From Limnohabitans sp. Rim11 (lineage in GTDB: Bacteria > Pseudomonadota > Gammaproteobacteria > Burkholderiales > Burkholderiaceae_C): a stretch of 64,000 bases of DNA. The position numbers and the translations under genes are program-made. Under the pieces are notes generated by a model. That model was not told where the DNA came from. It was given only the letters and a program-made list of their open reading frames with translations, and did no database searches. The stretch lies in the NCBI RefSeq assembly GCF_001269365.1, contig NZ_CXOM01000002.1, forward strand, positions 860,827-924,826, in the 5' to 3' direction. How positions within the stretch are numbered: position 1 is the first letter of the stretch; each line of letters starts with the position of its first letter. Positions 1 through 9,586 of this stretch are shown one piece after another.

Positions 1-2679
1 GTAAGTGTCATCAAGCTTCTTGCCAGACGCGCCCGACATGTAAATGTTGAGCGACTGTGCTTGGTCAATCCATTTTTGGCGACGTGCTGCCGCTTCCACA
101 ATCCAAGTGGTTTCCACTTCAAAAGCGGTGGCGTACAAGGCCTTGATTTCTTGTGGCACACGGTCGATGGGGCGCAATGAACCGTCGAAGTGTTTCAAGT
201 CCATGACCATGACATCGTCCCACAGACCCAGGCGCTTCAAGTCGCGCACCAAGTAGCTGTTGATGATGGTGAATTCGCCAGACAAGTTGGACTTGACGGA
301 CAAATTGCCGAAGCAAGGCTCGATACAAGCGTCCACACCAATGATGTTGGAGATGGTGGCAGTAGGCGCAATGGCCACGCAGTTGGAATTGCGCATGCCG
401 TCTTTGGCAATCTTCTTGCGCAAAGCATCCCAGTCCATGGTGCTGCTGCGGTCGACTTCAACATAACCACCGCGGGCTTGTTGCAGCATGTCCAAAGTGT
501 CCAAAGGCAAGATGCCTTGATCCCACAAAGAACCTTTGTAGCTAGAGTACTTGCCGCGCTCGGCTGCCAACTCGGTAGAAGCCCAGTAAGCGTAGTAGCA
601 GATGGCTTCCATGGAGGTGTCGGCAAATTGCACGGCATCTTGGGAAGCGTAAGGCACACGCATTTGGTACAGCGCGTCTTGGAAACCCATGAGGCCCAGA
701 CCCACAGGACGGTGACGCATATTGGAGTCACGCGCCTTTTTGACCGCGTAGTAGTTGATGTCGATCACGTTGTCGAGCATGCGCATGGCCGTTTTGATGG
801 TGCGCTGCAGTTTGGCGTGGTCGATTTGTTTGCCGTTGGGGCCGTCCATCAAGTGCTGTGGCAAGTTGACCGAACCCAAGTTGCACACCGCGGTTTCGGT
901 GTCGCTGGTGTTCAAGGTGATCTCGGTGCACAAGTTAGAGGAGTGCACCACGCCAGCATGCTGTTGAGGTGAGCGAATGTTGCAAGCGTCTTTGAAAGTG
1001 ATCCAAGGATGGCCTGTTTCAAACAGCATGGAGAGCATTTTGCGCCACAGGTCGTTGGCCTGGATGGTGCGGCTAGGCTTGATTTCGCCAGCAGCGGCTT
1101 TTTGCTCGTAGGCCACGTAGGCTTTTTCGAACTCAAGGCCGAACTTGTCGTGCAAATCGGGGCAATCGGAAGGCGAGAACAAAGTCCAAGTGCCTTTTTC
1201 CATGACGCGGCGCATGAACAAGTCGGGAATCCAGTTGGCGGTGTTCATGTCGTGCGTGCGGCGGCGGTCGTCACCGGTGTTTTTGCGGAGTTCCAGGAAC
1301 TCTTCAATGTCGAGGTGCCAAGTTTCGAGGTAAGTACAGACCGCGCCCTTGCGCTTGCCGCCTTGGTTCACCGCCACGGCCGTGTCGTTGACCACTTTGA
1401 GGAATGGCACCACACCTTGTGATTCGCCGTTGGTGCCCTTGATGTGGCTGCCCAAAGCGCGAACGCGCGTCCAGTCGTTGCCCAAGCCGCCCGCAAATTT
1501 GGACAGCAAAGCGTTTTCTTTGATGGACTCGTAAATGCCGTCGAGGTCGTCGGGCACGGTGGTGAGGTAGCAGCTGGACAGCTGTGAACGCAAACCGGCG
1601 CTGTTAAACAATGTGGGTGTGCTGGACATGAAGTCGAACGAAGACAGAACTTCGTAGAACTCGATGGCGCGGGCTTCGCGGTCGGCTTCGTTCAGGGCCA
1701 GGCCCATGGCCACGCGCATGAAGAAAGACTGTGGCAACTCGATGCGTGTTTTGCGCACGTGCAAGAAGTAGCGGTCGTACAGAGTTTGCAGGCCGAGGTA
1801 ATCAAATTGCAGATCGCGATCGGCTTTGAGCGCGGTGGCCAGCTTACGGAGGTCAAACTGCAGGAGTTTTTCGTCGAGCAAGCCGTTGTCTACGCCCTTT
1901 TTGATGTAGCCAGGGAAATAGTCTACATAGTGAGCGGCCATGTCTTTCAAGAGCACTTCTTTGCCCAAGACTTCTTTGGCAATGGTGTGCATCAAGAGAC
2001 GCGCTGTAACGTAGGTGTAGTCGGGGTCTTTTTCAATCAAGGTGCGGGACGCCAAGATGGACGCCTTGTAAACCTCTTCCATGGGCACGCCGTCATAGAG
2101 GTTGCGCATGGTTTCGGACACGATGGGATCGGGATGGACATCTTGGCCCAAGCCTTGGCAGGCATTGACGATAAGGCCTTGCAAATAGTTGATGTCGAGG
2201 GGCACGCGTTGGCCGCCATCGATGACGTGTAAGGTGGGGTGAGCCGAAACTGCCGCTTTTTCTTCTTTGACTTGGGCGCGTTCTTGGGTGCGACGCTCGC
2301 GGTAAAGCACATAGGCGCGCGCTACTTCGTGGTTGCTGCTGCGCATGAGGCCCAACTCCACTTGGTCTTGCACATCTTCAATATGGAAGGTGCCGCCGCC
2401 TGGACGTGAGCGAACCAAGGCGCGAACCACGGTTTGTGTCAGGCCTTCGACCACTTCGCGGACGCTGGCAGAGGCCGCGCCTTGCGTGCCATGAACGGCC
2501 AAAAAGGCTTTCATGAGGGCCACTGCAATTTTGTTGGGCTCGAAGGGCACCACAGCGCCGTTGCGGCGAATGATTTGGTAGTTGGCCAGGGCGTGGGGTG
2601 CCGCTGGGTTGGAGGTCGAGGCGTCGTTGGCGCCAAGGTAGCCTGGGTTTGACGATGTTGGATTCAGCTCAATTTGCAT
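1..2679 (-). CDS. nrdA: Ribonucleoside-diphosphate reductase, large (alpha) subunit, class Ia; 3' end beyond the window
   Basis: Reduces ribonucleotides to deoxyribonucleotides together with the NrdB radical subunit, which should lie beyond the left edge. 893 codons are present, beginning MQIELNPTSS. An N-terminal ATP-cone (about residues 34-125; RRNGAVVPFEPNKIAVAL) provides allosteric control, and is followed by the R1 N-terminal domain. The catalytic barrel shows SSCYLTTVPDD with one redox cysteine, the active-site block SSNLCTEI (Asn, Cys, Glu) and PTATISNIIG. The reading frame reaches base 1 open at DDTY, so only the C-terminal tail with the shuttle cysteines is missing. Start chosen at the ATG of the only long frame; no good Shine-Dalgarno sequence is seen. 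A promoter overlapped by NrdR-type boxes lies about 140 bp upstream. Confidence 0.96.
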   Translation of the reverse strand, partial: MQIELNPTSSNPGYLGANDASTSNPAAPHALANYQIIRRNGAVVPFEPNKIAVALMKAFLAVHGTQGAASASVREVVEGLTQTVVRALVRSRPGGGTFHIEDVQDQVELGLMRSSNHEVARAYVLYRERRTQERAQVKEEKAAVSAHPTLHVIDGGQRVPLDINYLQGLIVNACQGLGQDVHPDPIVSETMRNLYDGVPMEEVYKASILASRTLIEKDPDYTYVTARLLMHTIAKEVLGKEVLLKDMAAHYVDYFPGYIKKGVDNGLLDEKLLQFDLRKLATALKADRDLQFDYLGLQTLYDRYFLHVRKTRIELPQSFFMRVAMGLALNEADREARAIEFYEVLSSFDFMSSTPTLFNSAGLRSQLSSCYLTTVPDDLDGIYESIKENALLSKFAGGLGNDWTRVRALGSHIKGTNGESQGVVPFLKVVNDTAVAVNQGGKRKGAVCTYLETWHLDIEEFLELRKNTGDDRRRTHDMNTANWIPDLFMRRVMEKGTWTLFSPSDCPDLHDKFGLEFEKAYVAYEQKAAAGEIKPSRTIQANDLWRKMLSMLFETGHPWITFKDACNIRSPQQHAGVVHSSNLCTEITLNTSDTETAVCNLGSVNLPQHLMDGPNGKQIDHAKLQRTIKTAMRMLDNVIDINYYAVKKARDSNMRHRPVGLGLMGFQDALYQMRVPYASQDAVQFADTSMEAICYYAYWASTELAAERGKYSSYKGSLWDQGILPLDTLDMLQQARGGYVEVDRSSTMDWDALRKKIAKDGMRNSNCVAIAPTATISNIIGVDACIEPCFGNLSVKSNLSGEFTIINSYLVRDLKRLGLWDDVMVMDLKHFDGSLRPIDRVPQEIKALYATAFEVETTWIVEAAARRQKWIDQAQSLNIYMSGASGKKLDDTY

Positions 2680-2818
2680 AGCGTTTTTTATTAGTCAATG
2701 TCAGTTCAAATTTCTTGACAAATTTGAGACCCAATGAGGGTTAGGCTTCAAGCTTGTACAGGGGCGTCAAATAGCGTGGGATTCTTGCTTTTCACCTGAC
2801 CGTGTCTTTGACGTTGGG

Positions 2819-2866
2819 ACACTATATCTGGGGTCTGGGATGAATTCAAGCCACTAGGGGTAGTGT
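2819..2866 (-). promoter_or_regulatory. Tandem NrdR-box operator
   Basis: Two 16-bp boxes resemble the NrdR consensus ACACWATATATWGTGT: 2819-2834 (ACACTATATCTGGGGT, 13 of 16 matches) and 2851-2866 (CCACTAGGGGTAGTGT, a palindrome with 5-bp arms). They start 32 bp apart, about three helical turns, which is the spacing known for cooperative NrdR binding upstream of bacterial nrd genes. Repression by NrdR at high dATP is the known role; nrdR itself is not in the window. Confidence 0.65.
2821..2849 (-). promoter_or_regulatory. Putative sigma70 promoter of nrdA
   Basis: Read on the minus strand, a -35 TTGAAT (2844-2849) and a -10 TATAGT (2821-2826) are separated by exactly 17 bp. The -10 lies inside the proximal NrdR-type box, and the distal box lies just upstream of the -35. 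This predicts a leader of about 135 nt before the nrdA ATG. The call is from sequence pattern only. Confidence 0.6.
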
Positions 2867-3161
2867 ACAGCCGTCTGAATGTCGGTTTTTGACACACGTC
2901 ATTGGCGGCGCTAAAACGGGGTCCAATTTGGCGCGAAATTGGGGCGAAAAATGCATGGCTTGGAAAGCGCGTCAAATAAGCATTTTTTGTGGGGATATGA
3001 GATTTGGTGCGGCTTGGCTTGCATTTGCCTTCGCAAAGCCTTGCAAATTCATATTTTGTAAAAATCAGGGTTATTTTGAAAGCACATCAAAGCGCCCAAA
3101 AGGTGCATTTTGATGTTTCAAATTCGGGACAAAAATAATTTTAAATTTCCGAAAATATTTT
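2867..3161. other. Intergenic stretch between nrdA and ampD, no gene seen
   Basis: No convincing coding sequence. The left part belongs to the nrdA regulatory region. The right part (about 2970-3161) becomes AT-rich and contains three copies of a TTTNAAATTYSGG-like motif at 3116-3128, 3139-3151 and 3160-3173, stepped by 23 and 21 bp; the last copy runs over the ampD stop codon. The function of the repeats is unknown. Confidence 0.5.
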
Positions 3162-3752
3162 TTAAATTTCGGGAAAGTACTGAGGTGGCCACGCGACATC
3201 TTTTTTCAGTCGTTGCCAATCAAAGCCCGGCCCTGGATCTTTTTTCCGACCTGGCGCAATGTGCTCATGACCTGCAACGTGTGCAATGGGATAGTGTTGG
3301 CTCAGGGCTGTGCACAGCTGGCCCAAGCTTTCGTATTGCAAAGGCTCGAAGGTCTCACCCTCCAAGCCTTCAAGCTCGATGCCGATGGAATCGTCATTGC
3401 AATTGTTTCTGCCGCGGTAGGCGGACGTGCCTGCATGCCACGCTCGGTCGTTGCAACTGACAAACTGCCACACTGTGCCGTTGCGCTCAATGAAAAAGTG
3501 AGATGAAACTTCCAGCCCCCGAATGCTTTGAAAGTAGGGGTGTGCGTCCCAATCAAGTTGGTTGGTAAATAGTTGTTGGACTTCGCCGCCGCCATAGATG
3601 CCAGGGGGCAGGCTGATGGAATGCACCACGATCAGGTCGATCAAGGCGGCTGTTGGCCGTGCGCCAAAATTAGGCGACTTACAAAGTTGCGCGCCCTTGC
3701 ACCATCCGTCTTGCCATTCGTCAAAGCTACCAGGGAGGGCAGAGTTGCTCAT
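3162..3752 (-). CDS. ampD: 1,6-anhydro-N-acetylmuramyl-L-alanine amidase AmpD
   Basis: Cytoplasmic zinc amidase that removes the peptide from anhydro-muropeptides during cell-wall recycling. The 196-aa frame starts at MSNSALPGSF; an in-frame ATG 13 codons upstream is less likely because AmpD proteins start close to the FDEW segment. Amidase_2 landmarks are seen: LIVVHSISLPPG (first zinc His), the VSSHFFIERNGTVWQFV block, AWHAG, and the C-terminal VAGHEHIAPGRKKDPGPGFDW with the zinc His and the catalytic Lys/Asp region. Length fits the family (about 180-200 aa). Loss of AmpD de-represses ampC where AmpR is present, but no ampR or ampC is in the window. Confidence 0.93.
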   Translation of the reverse strand: MSNSALPGSFDEWQDGWCKGAQLCKSPNFGARPTAALIDLIVVHSISLPPGIYGGGEVQQLFTNQLDWDAHPYFQSIRGLEVSSHFFIERNGTVWQFVSCNDRAWHAGTSAYRGRNNCNDDSIGIELEGLEGETFEPLQYESLGQLCTALSQHYPIAHVAGHEHIAPGRKKDPGPGFDWQRLKKDVAWPPQYFPEI

Positions 3753-3760
3753 CGATGGGC

Positions 3761-4027
3761 TTAAGTTTGCTGATCGGCGGCGGCTTGGCAATGCGCTTGG
3801 GAACAGTAAACGCCTTTTTTCCCTTTGACCATGTCGGCTTCAGGCATGTGCAAGCCGCAATGTTGGCAAGCCAGCATGGGGCTGGGCTGCAAATCGGAAG
3901 GCGTTTGGGCTTCTTTGGCCTGAGTGCTTTCTGTTTTTTGGGCGCGTTGCTTGAAATCTTTCAGACGATTGCGACGCCAGAGCCAAACACCCAGCAAAAC
4001 AGCCAATAAAAAAATCAGGATTTTCAA
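3761..4027 (-). CDS. Small PP0621-type membrane-anchored protein with a zinc-ribbon-like C-terminus
   Basis: 88-aa protein. It has one N-terminal membrane helix (ILIFLLAVLLGVWLW), a charged and Gln/Thr-rich linker, and a C-terminal Cys block (CQHCGLHMPEAD, then GVYCSQAHC) that resembles a treble-clef or zinc-ribbon motif. It resembles the uncharacterised PP0621 family found in beta/gammaproteobacteria. The start is TTG at 4027, overlapping the stop of the upstream CcsA-like gene by 4 bp, so the two are probably co-translated. Function unknown; a small metal-binding membrane protein is the most that can be said. Confidence 0.75.
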   Translation of the reverse strand: MKILIFLLAVLLGVWLWRRNRLKDFKQRAQKTESTQAKEAQTPSDLQPSPMLACQHCGLHMPEADMVKGKKGVYCSQAHCQAAADQQT

Positions 4028-4830
4028 AGGTTGCGACCCAAAACAACTTCAATGACAAAGCGTGAGCCTGCGTAGGCCAAGAGCAAAAACGCCGAGCCTG
4101 TGTAGAGCACGCGCACCGCCCGACGACCGCGCCAGCCGAACTGATGGCGCCCTAGCAACAAGGCTCCAAAAGTGAGCCAAGACAGAAGTGAGAACACAGT
4201 TTTGTGATCCCACTTCCAGTGGGCGCCGGCTGCACCGTACAACAACTCACCGAACAAGAAGCCTGCAATGAGTGTGAGGGTGAGCAAAATGAAGCCCAAC
4301 AACACAAAACGGAACATCAAACGCTCGAGGGTCAGCAGGGGCAAACCACTTTGATTTTCGTTGCCTTGCCTAATTTCAATCTCGGCGCTGGTCATGAGGG
4401 CGGCATGGATCACGGCCGCAGCAAACATGCCATAGGAGGCAATGCCCAGCGCCCAGTGAAGCGGCAGCCAAATAGAAGCGCTGACTTGGAGGGCTTGACC
4501 CGGAAAAGCCCAAGACAAAGCCACGGCAGCGCTGCCCAAAATGGCCATGGCCCAACGTGCTTTGAGTTGGGGAAAGTATTGGGTTTCTACGGCGTAGGCC
4601 GTCAGGACCCACCACACCGTCACAGACAAAGCGGGGGCAAAACCAAAGCGGGGCGTTTCGCCCAAGAGGCCCAAACCGATGGTGAATCCGTGCAAGAGCC
4701 AGGCCAGCCAGAGGTAGCGTTTGGCCAAACTGGGGCCCATGCGATCCGCAACCAAGGCTGGGATGCCATAAGCGATGGCAGTTAAAAGGCTTAACCACAT
4801 CGCCAAATCGAGTGGACTGGCTAAAATCAT
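4024..4830 (-). CDS. CcsA-like cytochrome c assembly family inner-membrane protein (YpjD type)
   Basis: 268-aa polytopic protein with about eight hydrophobic segments. The CcsA/CcmF-type signature is visible near residue 205: WKWDHKTVFSLLSW, a WxWD-like haem-handling motif, preceded by FLFGELLYGAAG. In this family the motif binds haem for cytochrome c maturation, but the short YpjD-type members next to ffh have no firm role. It is divergent from ffh (4909) and overlaps the PP0621-type gene. Start ATG at 4830 gives a leading hydrophobic helix (MILASPLDLAMWLSLL). Confidence 0.85.
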   Translation of the reverse strand: MILASPLDLAMWLSLLTAIAYGIPALVADRMGPSLAKRYLWLAWLLHGFTIGLGLLGETPRFGFAPALSVTVWWVLTAYAVETQYFPQLKARWAMAILGSAAVALSWAFPGQALQVSASIWLPLHWALGIASYGMFAAAVIHAALMTSAEIEIRQGNENQSGLPLLTLERLMFRFVLLGFILLTLTLIAGFLFGELLYGAAGAHWKWDHKTVFSLLSWLTFGALLLGRHQFGWRGRRAVRVLYTGSAFLLLAYAGSRFVIEVVLGRNL

Positions 4831-4908
4831 GGCTCCTAGTTTAGCGTTTTGGGCACTTGCAATTTGGCATTGCGCTCAAAACCTGACGGTTTATGAGAAA
4901 AAATTTCT

Positions 4909-6315
4909 ATGGCTTCCGCCCTCACCGACAAACTTTCGCTCCTCGTTAAGCAAATCAGTGGTCAAGCGCGAATCACTGAATCCAATGTGGCCGACATGTT
5001 GCGCGAAGTCCGAATGGCTTTGCTGGAGGCCGACGTGGCCTTGCCCGTGGTTCGCGATTTTGTGGCGCGGGTCAAAGAAAAGGCGCTAGGCCAAGAGGTT
5101 CTGGGTTCGCTAAAGCCCGGGCAAGCTTTGGTGGCCATCGTCAACCGCGAGTTGGCTGCCACCATGGGTGATGGCGTGGCCGATATCAATCTGGCGGCTC
5201 AGCCTCCCGCAGTTATTTTGATGGCGGGCTTGCAAGGTGCCGGTAAAACCACCACCACAGCCAAGTTGGCCAAGCACCTGATTGAAAAGCGCAAGAAAAA
5301 AGTGCTGACCGTGTCGGGCGACGTTTACCGCCCCGCTGCCATTGAGCAATTAAAAACAGTCACGGCACAGGCCGGTGCCGAATGGTTCCCCAGTTCACCC
5401 GATCAAAAGCCATTGGACATTGCAAAGGCCGCCATCGATTACGCGCGCAAACATTTCTTTGATGTGCTGCTGGTGGACACGGCAGGTCGCTTGGCCATTG
5501 ACGAAGCGCTCATGGCCGAAATTAAGTCCTTGCATGCGGCACTGAACCCTGTCGAGACTTTATTTGTGGTGGATGCCATGCAAGGTCAGGATGCCGCAAA
5601 CACCGCCAAAGCATTCAAAGATGCCTTGCCCCTGACCGGCATTGTGCTCACCAAGATGGACGGCGATTCGCGTGGTGGTGCGGCTTTGTCGGTGCGTCAA
5701 ATTACGGGTGCGCCTATTAAGTTTGCGGGTACCAGCGAAAAGATCGATGGCCTAGAAGTGTTCGATGCCGAGCGCCACGCTGGCCGCATCTTGGGTATGG
5801 GCGACATCTTGGCTTTGGTTGAGCAAGTCACGGCCGGCGTCGACATGGAAGCCGCCCAAAAATTGGCCGCCAAGGTCAAGAGTGGCACCGGTTTTGACTT
5901 GAACGATTTCTTGGCGCAAATTCAGCAAATGAAACAGATGGGCGGCTTGTCCAGTTTGATGGACAAATTGCCCACCCAACTGGCCGCCAAGGCAGGCAGC
6001 ATGGATTTGGGCAAAGCCGAAAAAGACATTGCGCGCAAGCAAGGCATCATTCATAGCATGACCCCGCGCGAGCGCAGCAAACCCGAGCTCATTAAAGCCA
6101 CCCGCAAGCGCCGTATCGCCATGGGCGCGGGCGTTCAAGTGCAAGAGGTCAACCGCTTGCTCAAAGAGTTTGAGCAGATGCAAGACATGATGAAGAAAAT
6201 GTCTGGCGGCGGCATGATGAAAATGATGAAGCGCCTGGGGGCCATGAAAGGCATGGGCGGCTTGGGTGGTTTAGGCGGCATGGGCGGGGGAGGTTTTCCG
6301 GGTATGAAGCGCTAA
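4909..6315 (+). CDS. ffh: Signal recognition particle protein Ffh
   Basis: GTPase subunit of the SRP; with 4.5S RNA it delivers nascent membrane proteins to FtsY. 468 aa. It has an N-terminal four-helix bundle (1-95) and an NG GTPase domain with P-loop GLQGAGKTT (about 106-114), DTAGR (about 190) and TKMDGDSRGGA (about 246). The C-terminal M domain is methionine-rich (MMKKMSGGGMMKMMKRLG) and ends in a Gly/Met tail, where signal peptides and the RNA bind. No frame problems; length fits the family. It is transcribed away from the CcsA-like gene. Confidence 0.97.
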   Translation: MASALTDKLSLLVKQISGQARITESNVADMLREVRMALLEADVALPVVRDFVARVKEKALGQEVLGSLKPGQALVAIVNRELAATMGDGVADINLAAQPPAVILMAGLQGAGKTTTTAKLAKHLIEKRKKKVLTVSGDVYRPAAIEQLKTVTAQAGAEWFPSSPDQKPLDIAKAAIDYARKHFFDVLLVDTAGRLAIDEALMAEIKSLHAALNPVETLFVVDAMQGQDAANTAKAFKDALPLTGIVLTKMDGDSRGGAALSVRQITGAPIKFAGTSEKIDGLEVFDAERHAGRILGMGDILALVEQVTAGVDMEAAQKLAAKVKSGTGFDLNDFLAQIQQMKQMGGLSSLMDKLPTQLAAKAGSMDLGKAEKDIARKQGIIHSMTPRERSKPELIKATRKRRIAMGAGVQVQEVNRLLKEFEQMQDMMKKMSGGGMMKMMKRLGAMKGMGGLGGLGGMGGGGFPGMKR

Positions 6316-6378
6316 AGCCGAGCCGCAAAGAATGGCTACCCATACGCCATACCCAAACACAACTCCCCAGGGCAATTT

Positions 6379-7254
6379 ATGACGAACTCCAGCGCATCAC
6401 CTTATGGCACTCTGCCACCCGCTTCGCCCGTTTCGGTGCGCAAGCCCATCAGTTTGCCGCGCATGAACGAGATGCGATCCCGCGGTGAAAAAATTACCAT
6501 GCTGACTGCTTACGACGCTACCTTTGCGGCCGTGGCCGACGCGGCGGGTGTTGAATGTATTTTGGTAGGCGATTCTTTGGGCATGGTTTGCCAAGGTTTG
6601 TCCAGCACGGTGGGCGTGAGCTTGGAAGCCATGCGTTACCACGTTGAGTGCGTCTCACGCGGTATTCGCAAAGTGCAGGGGACTGCATGGATTTTGGGTG
6701 ATTTACCTTTTGGCAGTTACCAGGAATCCAAAGAACAAGCCATTCGAAGTGCCACTGTCCTCATGCAAGCGGGAGCGCACATGGTGAAGCTGGAAGGTGG
6801 CGGTTGGACCACTGATATTGTCAGTTTCTTGGTCGAGCGTGGCATTCCTGTTGCTGCGCACTTAGGGCTGACGCCTCAAACCGTTCACAGTTTGGGTGGT
6901 TATCGTGTGCAGGGACGAGGCGATGATGCTGCCAAGAAACTCAGGCAAGAGGCTTTGGCTTTACAAGATGCTGGCGCGAGCATGATGATTCTTGAAATGG
7001 TACCTGAGCCTTTGTCTACCGAGTTGACAGTTGAATTACCCGCTTGCCACACCATTGGCATTGGTGCTGGCAAGGGCACTGCAGGTCAAGTGCTGGTCAT
7101 GCACGACATGCTGGGCATTAATTTGGGCAAAAACCCGAAGTTTGTTCACAATTTCATGGCGGGCGAAAGCAGTGTGCTTGAAGCCATGCGGGCCTATGTT
7201 GCTGCAGTCAAAAATGGCACTTTTCCCGACAACGAAAAACACGCCTGGACTTGA
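6379..7254 (+). CDS. panB: 3-methyl-2-oxobutanoate hydroxymethyltransferase
   Basis: First enzyme of pantothenate synthesis: adds a hydroxymethyl group from methylene-THF to alpha-ketoisovalerate, giving ketopantoate. 291 aa with a TIM-barrel layout. Family landmarks: [25 protein letters not shown] (metal-binding Asp), ADLPFGSY-like [16 protein letters not shown] and [20 protein letters not shown]. Start chosen at the ATG that gives a normal 20-25-residue leader. panC begins only a few bases after its stop, so the pair forms an operon. Confidence 0.96.
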   Translation: MTNSSASPYGTLPPASPVSVRKPISLPRMNEMRSRGEKITMLTAYDATFAAVADAAGVECILVGDSLGMVCQGLSSTVGVSLEAMRYHVECVSRGIRKVQGTAWILGDLPFGSYQESKEQAIRSATVLMQAGAHMVKLEGGGWTTDIVSFLVERGIPVAAHLGLTPQTVHSLGGYRVQGRGDDAAKKLRQEALALQDAGASMMILEMVPEPLSTELTVELPACHTIGIGAGKGTAGQVLVMHDMLGINLGKNPKFVHNFMAGESSVLEAMRAYVAAVKNGTFPDNEKHAWT

Positions 7255-7258
7255 GTTA

Positions 7259-8122
7259 ATGAAAGTCGCTCACACGCTAGCCGAATTGCAAGCTGCACTG
7301 GCAGGAGCAAGTTTGCGCGCCTTTGTGCCCACCATGGGCAATTTACATCAAGGTCATTTGGATCTCATGCAAATTGCGCGAAAGCAAGTTGATGCACGCG
7401 TTGCTTCGGGTGGTAGAACTGTGGCCAGTATTTTTGTCAATCGACTTCAGTTTGCGCCGCATGAAGATTTTGATTCTTATCCGCGAACGCTAGCCAACGA
7501 CTGTGCATTGTTAGAAGCCAACGGTTGCGATGTGGTGTTTGCGCCTGCAGAAAAAGACCTTTATCCAGAGCCACAAGGTTTTAAAGTTCTTCCGCCTCCT
7601 GAGTTGGCAGATATTTTGGAGGGCGCTTTTCGTCCAGGATTTTTTGTGGGTGTCAGCACCGTCGTGCACAAACTCTTCAATATCGTCCAACCCAATTTGG
7701 CAGTGTTTGGTAAAAAAGATTACCAACAACTCATGGTGATACGGCGTATGGTGAAACAAATGGGTTTGCCCATTGAAATTATCGGTGGTGAAACTCGCCG
7801 CGCCGACGATGGCCTTGCTCTCAGTTCGCGCAATGGTTATTTGAGTGATGCTGAACGTGCTGAAGCTGTTCAGTTATCCATGGCCTTGAAATTCTTGGCT
7901 GTTGCTGCCCGAGAAGGCAGCGCCAAAGGTCAATTGGATGTGCCAGCGTTAGAAGAGATTGGCCGGCAATCTCTCAGAAAACGAGGCTGGCTGCCCGATT
8001 ATCTGACCTTGCGTTTGCAGCATGACTTGTCTCCAGTGACAGGACCTTGCCAGCAAGCGATGGTGGTGTTGGGTGCGGCAAAACTTGGTAATACCCGCTT
8101 GATTGACAACCTCGAAGTGTGA
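7259..8122 (+). CDS. panC: Pantoate--beta-alanine ligase (pantothenate synthetase)
   Basis: Joins pantoate and beta-alanine with ATP to make pantothenate. 287 aa from the ATG at 7259 ([10 protein letters not shown]); the frame is open further upstream inside panB, but that part is not PanC-like. Nucleotidyltransferase motifs: [14 protein letters not shown] (HIGH-like), [40 protein letters not shown], and ALSSRNGYL for the KMSKS-like loop. It follows panB by 4 bp. The usual family motif has FVNPxQF; here the residue after VN is Arg. Confidence 0.95.
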   Translation: MKVAHTLAELQAALAGASLRAFVPTMGNLHQGHLDLMQIARKQVDARVASGGRTVASIFVNRLQFAPHEDFDSYPRTLANDCALLEANGCDVVFAPAEKDLYPEPQGFKVLPPPELADILEGAFRPGFFVGVSTVVHKLFNIVQPNLAVFGKKDYQQLMVIRRMVKQMGLPIEIIGGETRRADDGLALSSRNGYLSDAERAEAVQLSMALKFLAVAAREGSAKGQLDVPALEEIGRQSLRKRGWLPDYLTLRLQHDLSPVTGPCQQAMVVLGAAKLGNTRLIDNLEV

Positions 8123-8169
8123 ACCGAAATAACGCCACTGGTGGTGTGCCAACTTCGGAGTCTGAGGTA

Positions 8170-9504
8170 TCAATCAATAACCATCTGGCCTCTCAATGAG
8201 TGTGACATGGCGGCGTCAATTTTGATGTCGACCATTTGTCCGACCAAGCGCATGCCATTGGGGCCTGCAGGAAAGTTCACCACACGATTGCATTCAGTAC
8301 GGCCCGCCATTTCGGTGGCATCTTTGCGCGCAGGGCGTTCCACCAAAATGCGTTGCACCGTGTTGAGACGGCTGTCGCCAATGCGTTTCACGTTGGCTTC
8401 AATGGTGGCTTGCAAATGGTGCAAACGCTTGAGTTTCACATCGTGTGGGGTGTCGTCTTGCAAGTTGGCCGCGGGCGTACCAGGACGGGGGCTAAAAATA
8501 AAGCTGAAGCTGGTGTCGTAGCCCACATCGTCAATGAGCTTCATCATCTTGTTGAAGTCTTCTTCGGTTTCACCGGGAAAGCCCACAATGAAGTCGCTGC
8601 TCATGGCCATGTCGGGCCGAATGGCGCGCAGTTTGCGAATGGTACTTTTGTATTCCATCGCGGTATAGCCGCGTTTCATGGCCATCAAAATTCTGTCGGA
8701 GCCGTGTTGCACGGGTAGATGCAAATGGCTCACCAGCTTGGACACCTTGTCGTACACATCAATCAAACGCTGTGTGAACTCATTGGGGTGGCTGGTGGTG
8801 TAGCGAATGCGCTCAATGCCGGGGATGTCGGCAACGTATTCAATCAGTAGCGCAAAATCGGCAATCTCGGCGGTGTCGCCCATCTTGCCGCGATACGCAT
8901 TGACGTTTTGGCCCAGCAGCGTAATTTCGCGCACGCCTTGTTCGGCCAAACCGGCCACTTCAACCAACACGTCTTCGAAAGGACGACTGACTTCTTCACC
9001 GCGGGTGTAAGGCACCACGCAGTAGCTGCAATATTTGCTGCAACCTTCCATGATGGACACGAAGGCGGTGGGGCCATCCATCTTGGCGGGCGGCAAGTGA
9101 TCGAACTTTTCAATTTCGGGAAAGGTGATGTCCACTTGCGGGCGTTTTTTGGCGCTGCGTGCGGCCAAGAGTTCGGGCAAGCGGTGCAAAGTTTGGGGCC
9201 CAAACACCACGTCGACATAAGGTGCGCGCTTGATGATGTCGGCACCTTCTTGGCTAGCCACACAACCGCCCACGCCAATGAGCACGCCGCGTTCTTTGAG
9301 GTGCTTCACACGGCCTAAATCGCTGAACACTTTTTCTTGGGCGCGTTCACGTACCGAGCAGGTGTTGAACAAAATGAGGTCGGCTTCTTCGACGTCTTGG
9401 GTGGGCTCGTAGCCTTCGGCGGCCTTCATGACGTCGGCCATTTTGTCCGAGTCGTACTCGTTCATTTGGCAACCGAAGGTTTTGATAAATACTTTTTTGC
9501 TCAA
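8170..9504 (-). CDS. miaB: tRNA-2-methylthio-N6-dimethylallyladenosine synthase MiaB
   Basis: Radical-SAM methylthiotransferase that modifies i6A37 of tRNAs reading UNN codons. 444 aa from a TTG start ([20 protein letters not shown]) placed 7 nt after a GGAG Shine-Dalgarno; a TTG four codons further up (at 9516) is the alternative. Domains in order: UPF0004 domain with three Fe-S cysteines (FGCQMN, NTCSVRE, GGCVASQ), radical-SAM core with the CxxxCxxC motif GCSKYCSYC (about 155), and a C-terminal TRAM domain. It is convergent with panC; the 47-bp gap between them holds only weak inverted repeats. Confidence 0.96.
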   Translation of the reverse strand: MSKKVFIKTFGCQMNEYDSDKMADVMKAAEGYEPTQDVEEADLILFNTCSVRERAQEKVFSDLGRVKHLKERGVLIGVGGCVASQEGADIIKRAPYVDVVFGPQTLHRLPELLAARSAKKRPQVDITFPEIEKFDHLPPAKMDGPTAFVSIMEGCSKYCSYCVVPYTRGEEVSRPFEDVLVEVAGLAEQGVREITLLGQNVNAYRGKMGDTAEIADFALLIEYVADIPGIERIRYTTSHPNEFTQRLIDVYDKVSKLVSHLHLPVQHGSDRILMAMKRGYTAMEYKSTIRKLRAIRPDMAMSSDFIVGFPGETEEDFNKMMKLIDDVGYDTSFSFIFSPRPGTPAANLQDDTPHDVKLKRLHHLQATIEANVKRIGDSRLNTVQRILVERPARKDATEMAGRTECNRVVNFPAGPNGMRLVGQMVDIKIDAAMSHSLRGQMVID

Positions 9505-9586
9505 AAGAGACTCCAAGCGGTAACTGGTTTATATCCAGGGGCTGATGGAAGGTGCGCACCATTGCGGCGCGCCGTTTAGCTTCCGA

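Noticed and set aside
190..972. Long plus-strand open frame opposite nrdA (260 aa)
   Set aside because: It lies wholly inside the antisense of a conserved nrdA reading frame and its product has no recognisable fold or start signal; GC-rich codon use of nrdA explains the openness.
7031..7258. Upstream extension of panC inside panB
   Set aside because: The extra residues are a shifted reading of panB and do not resemble PanC; the ATG at 7259 gives the normal start.
8123..8169. Possible bidirectional terminator between panC and miaB
   Set aside because: CCGAA and TTCGG ends can pair but the inner stem is broken and no T-tract exists on either strand.
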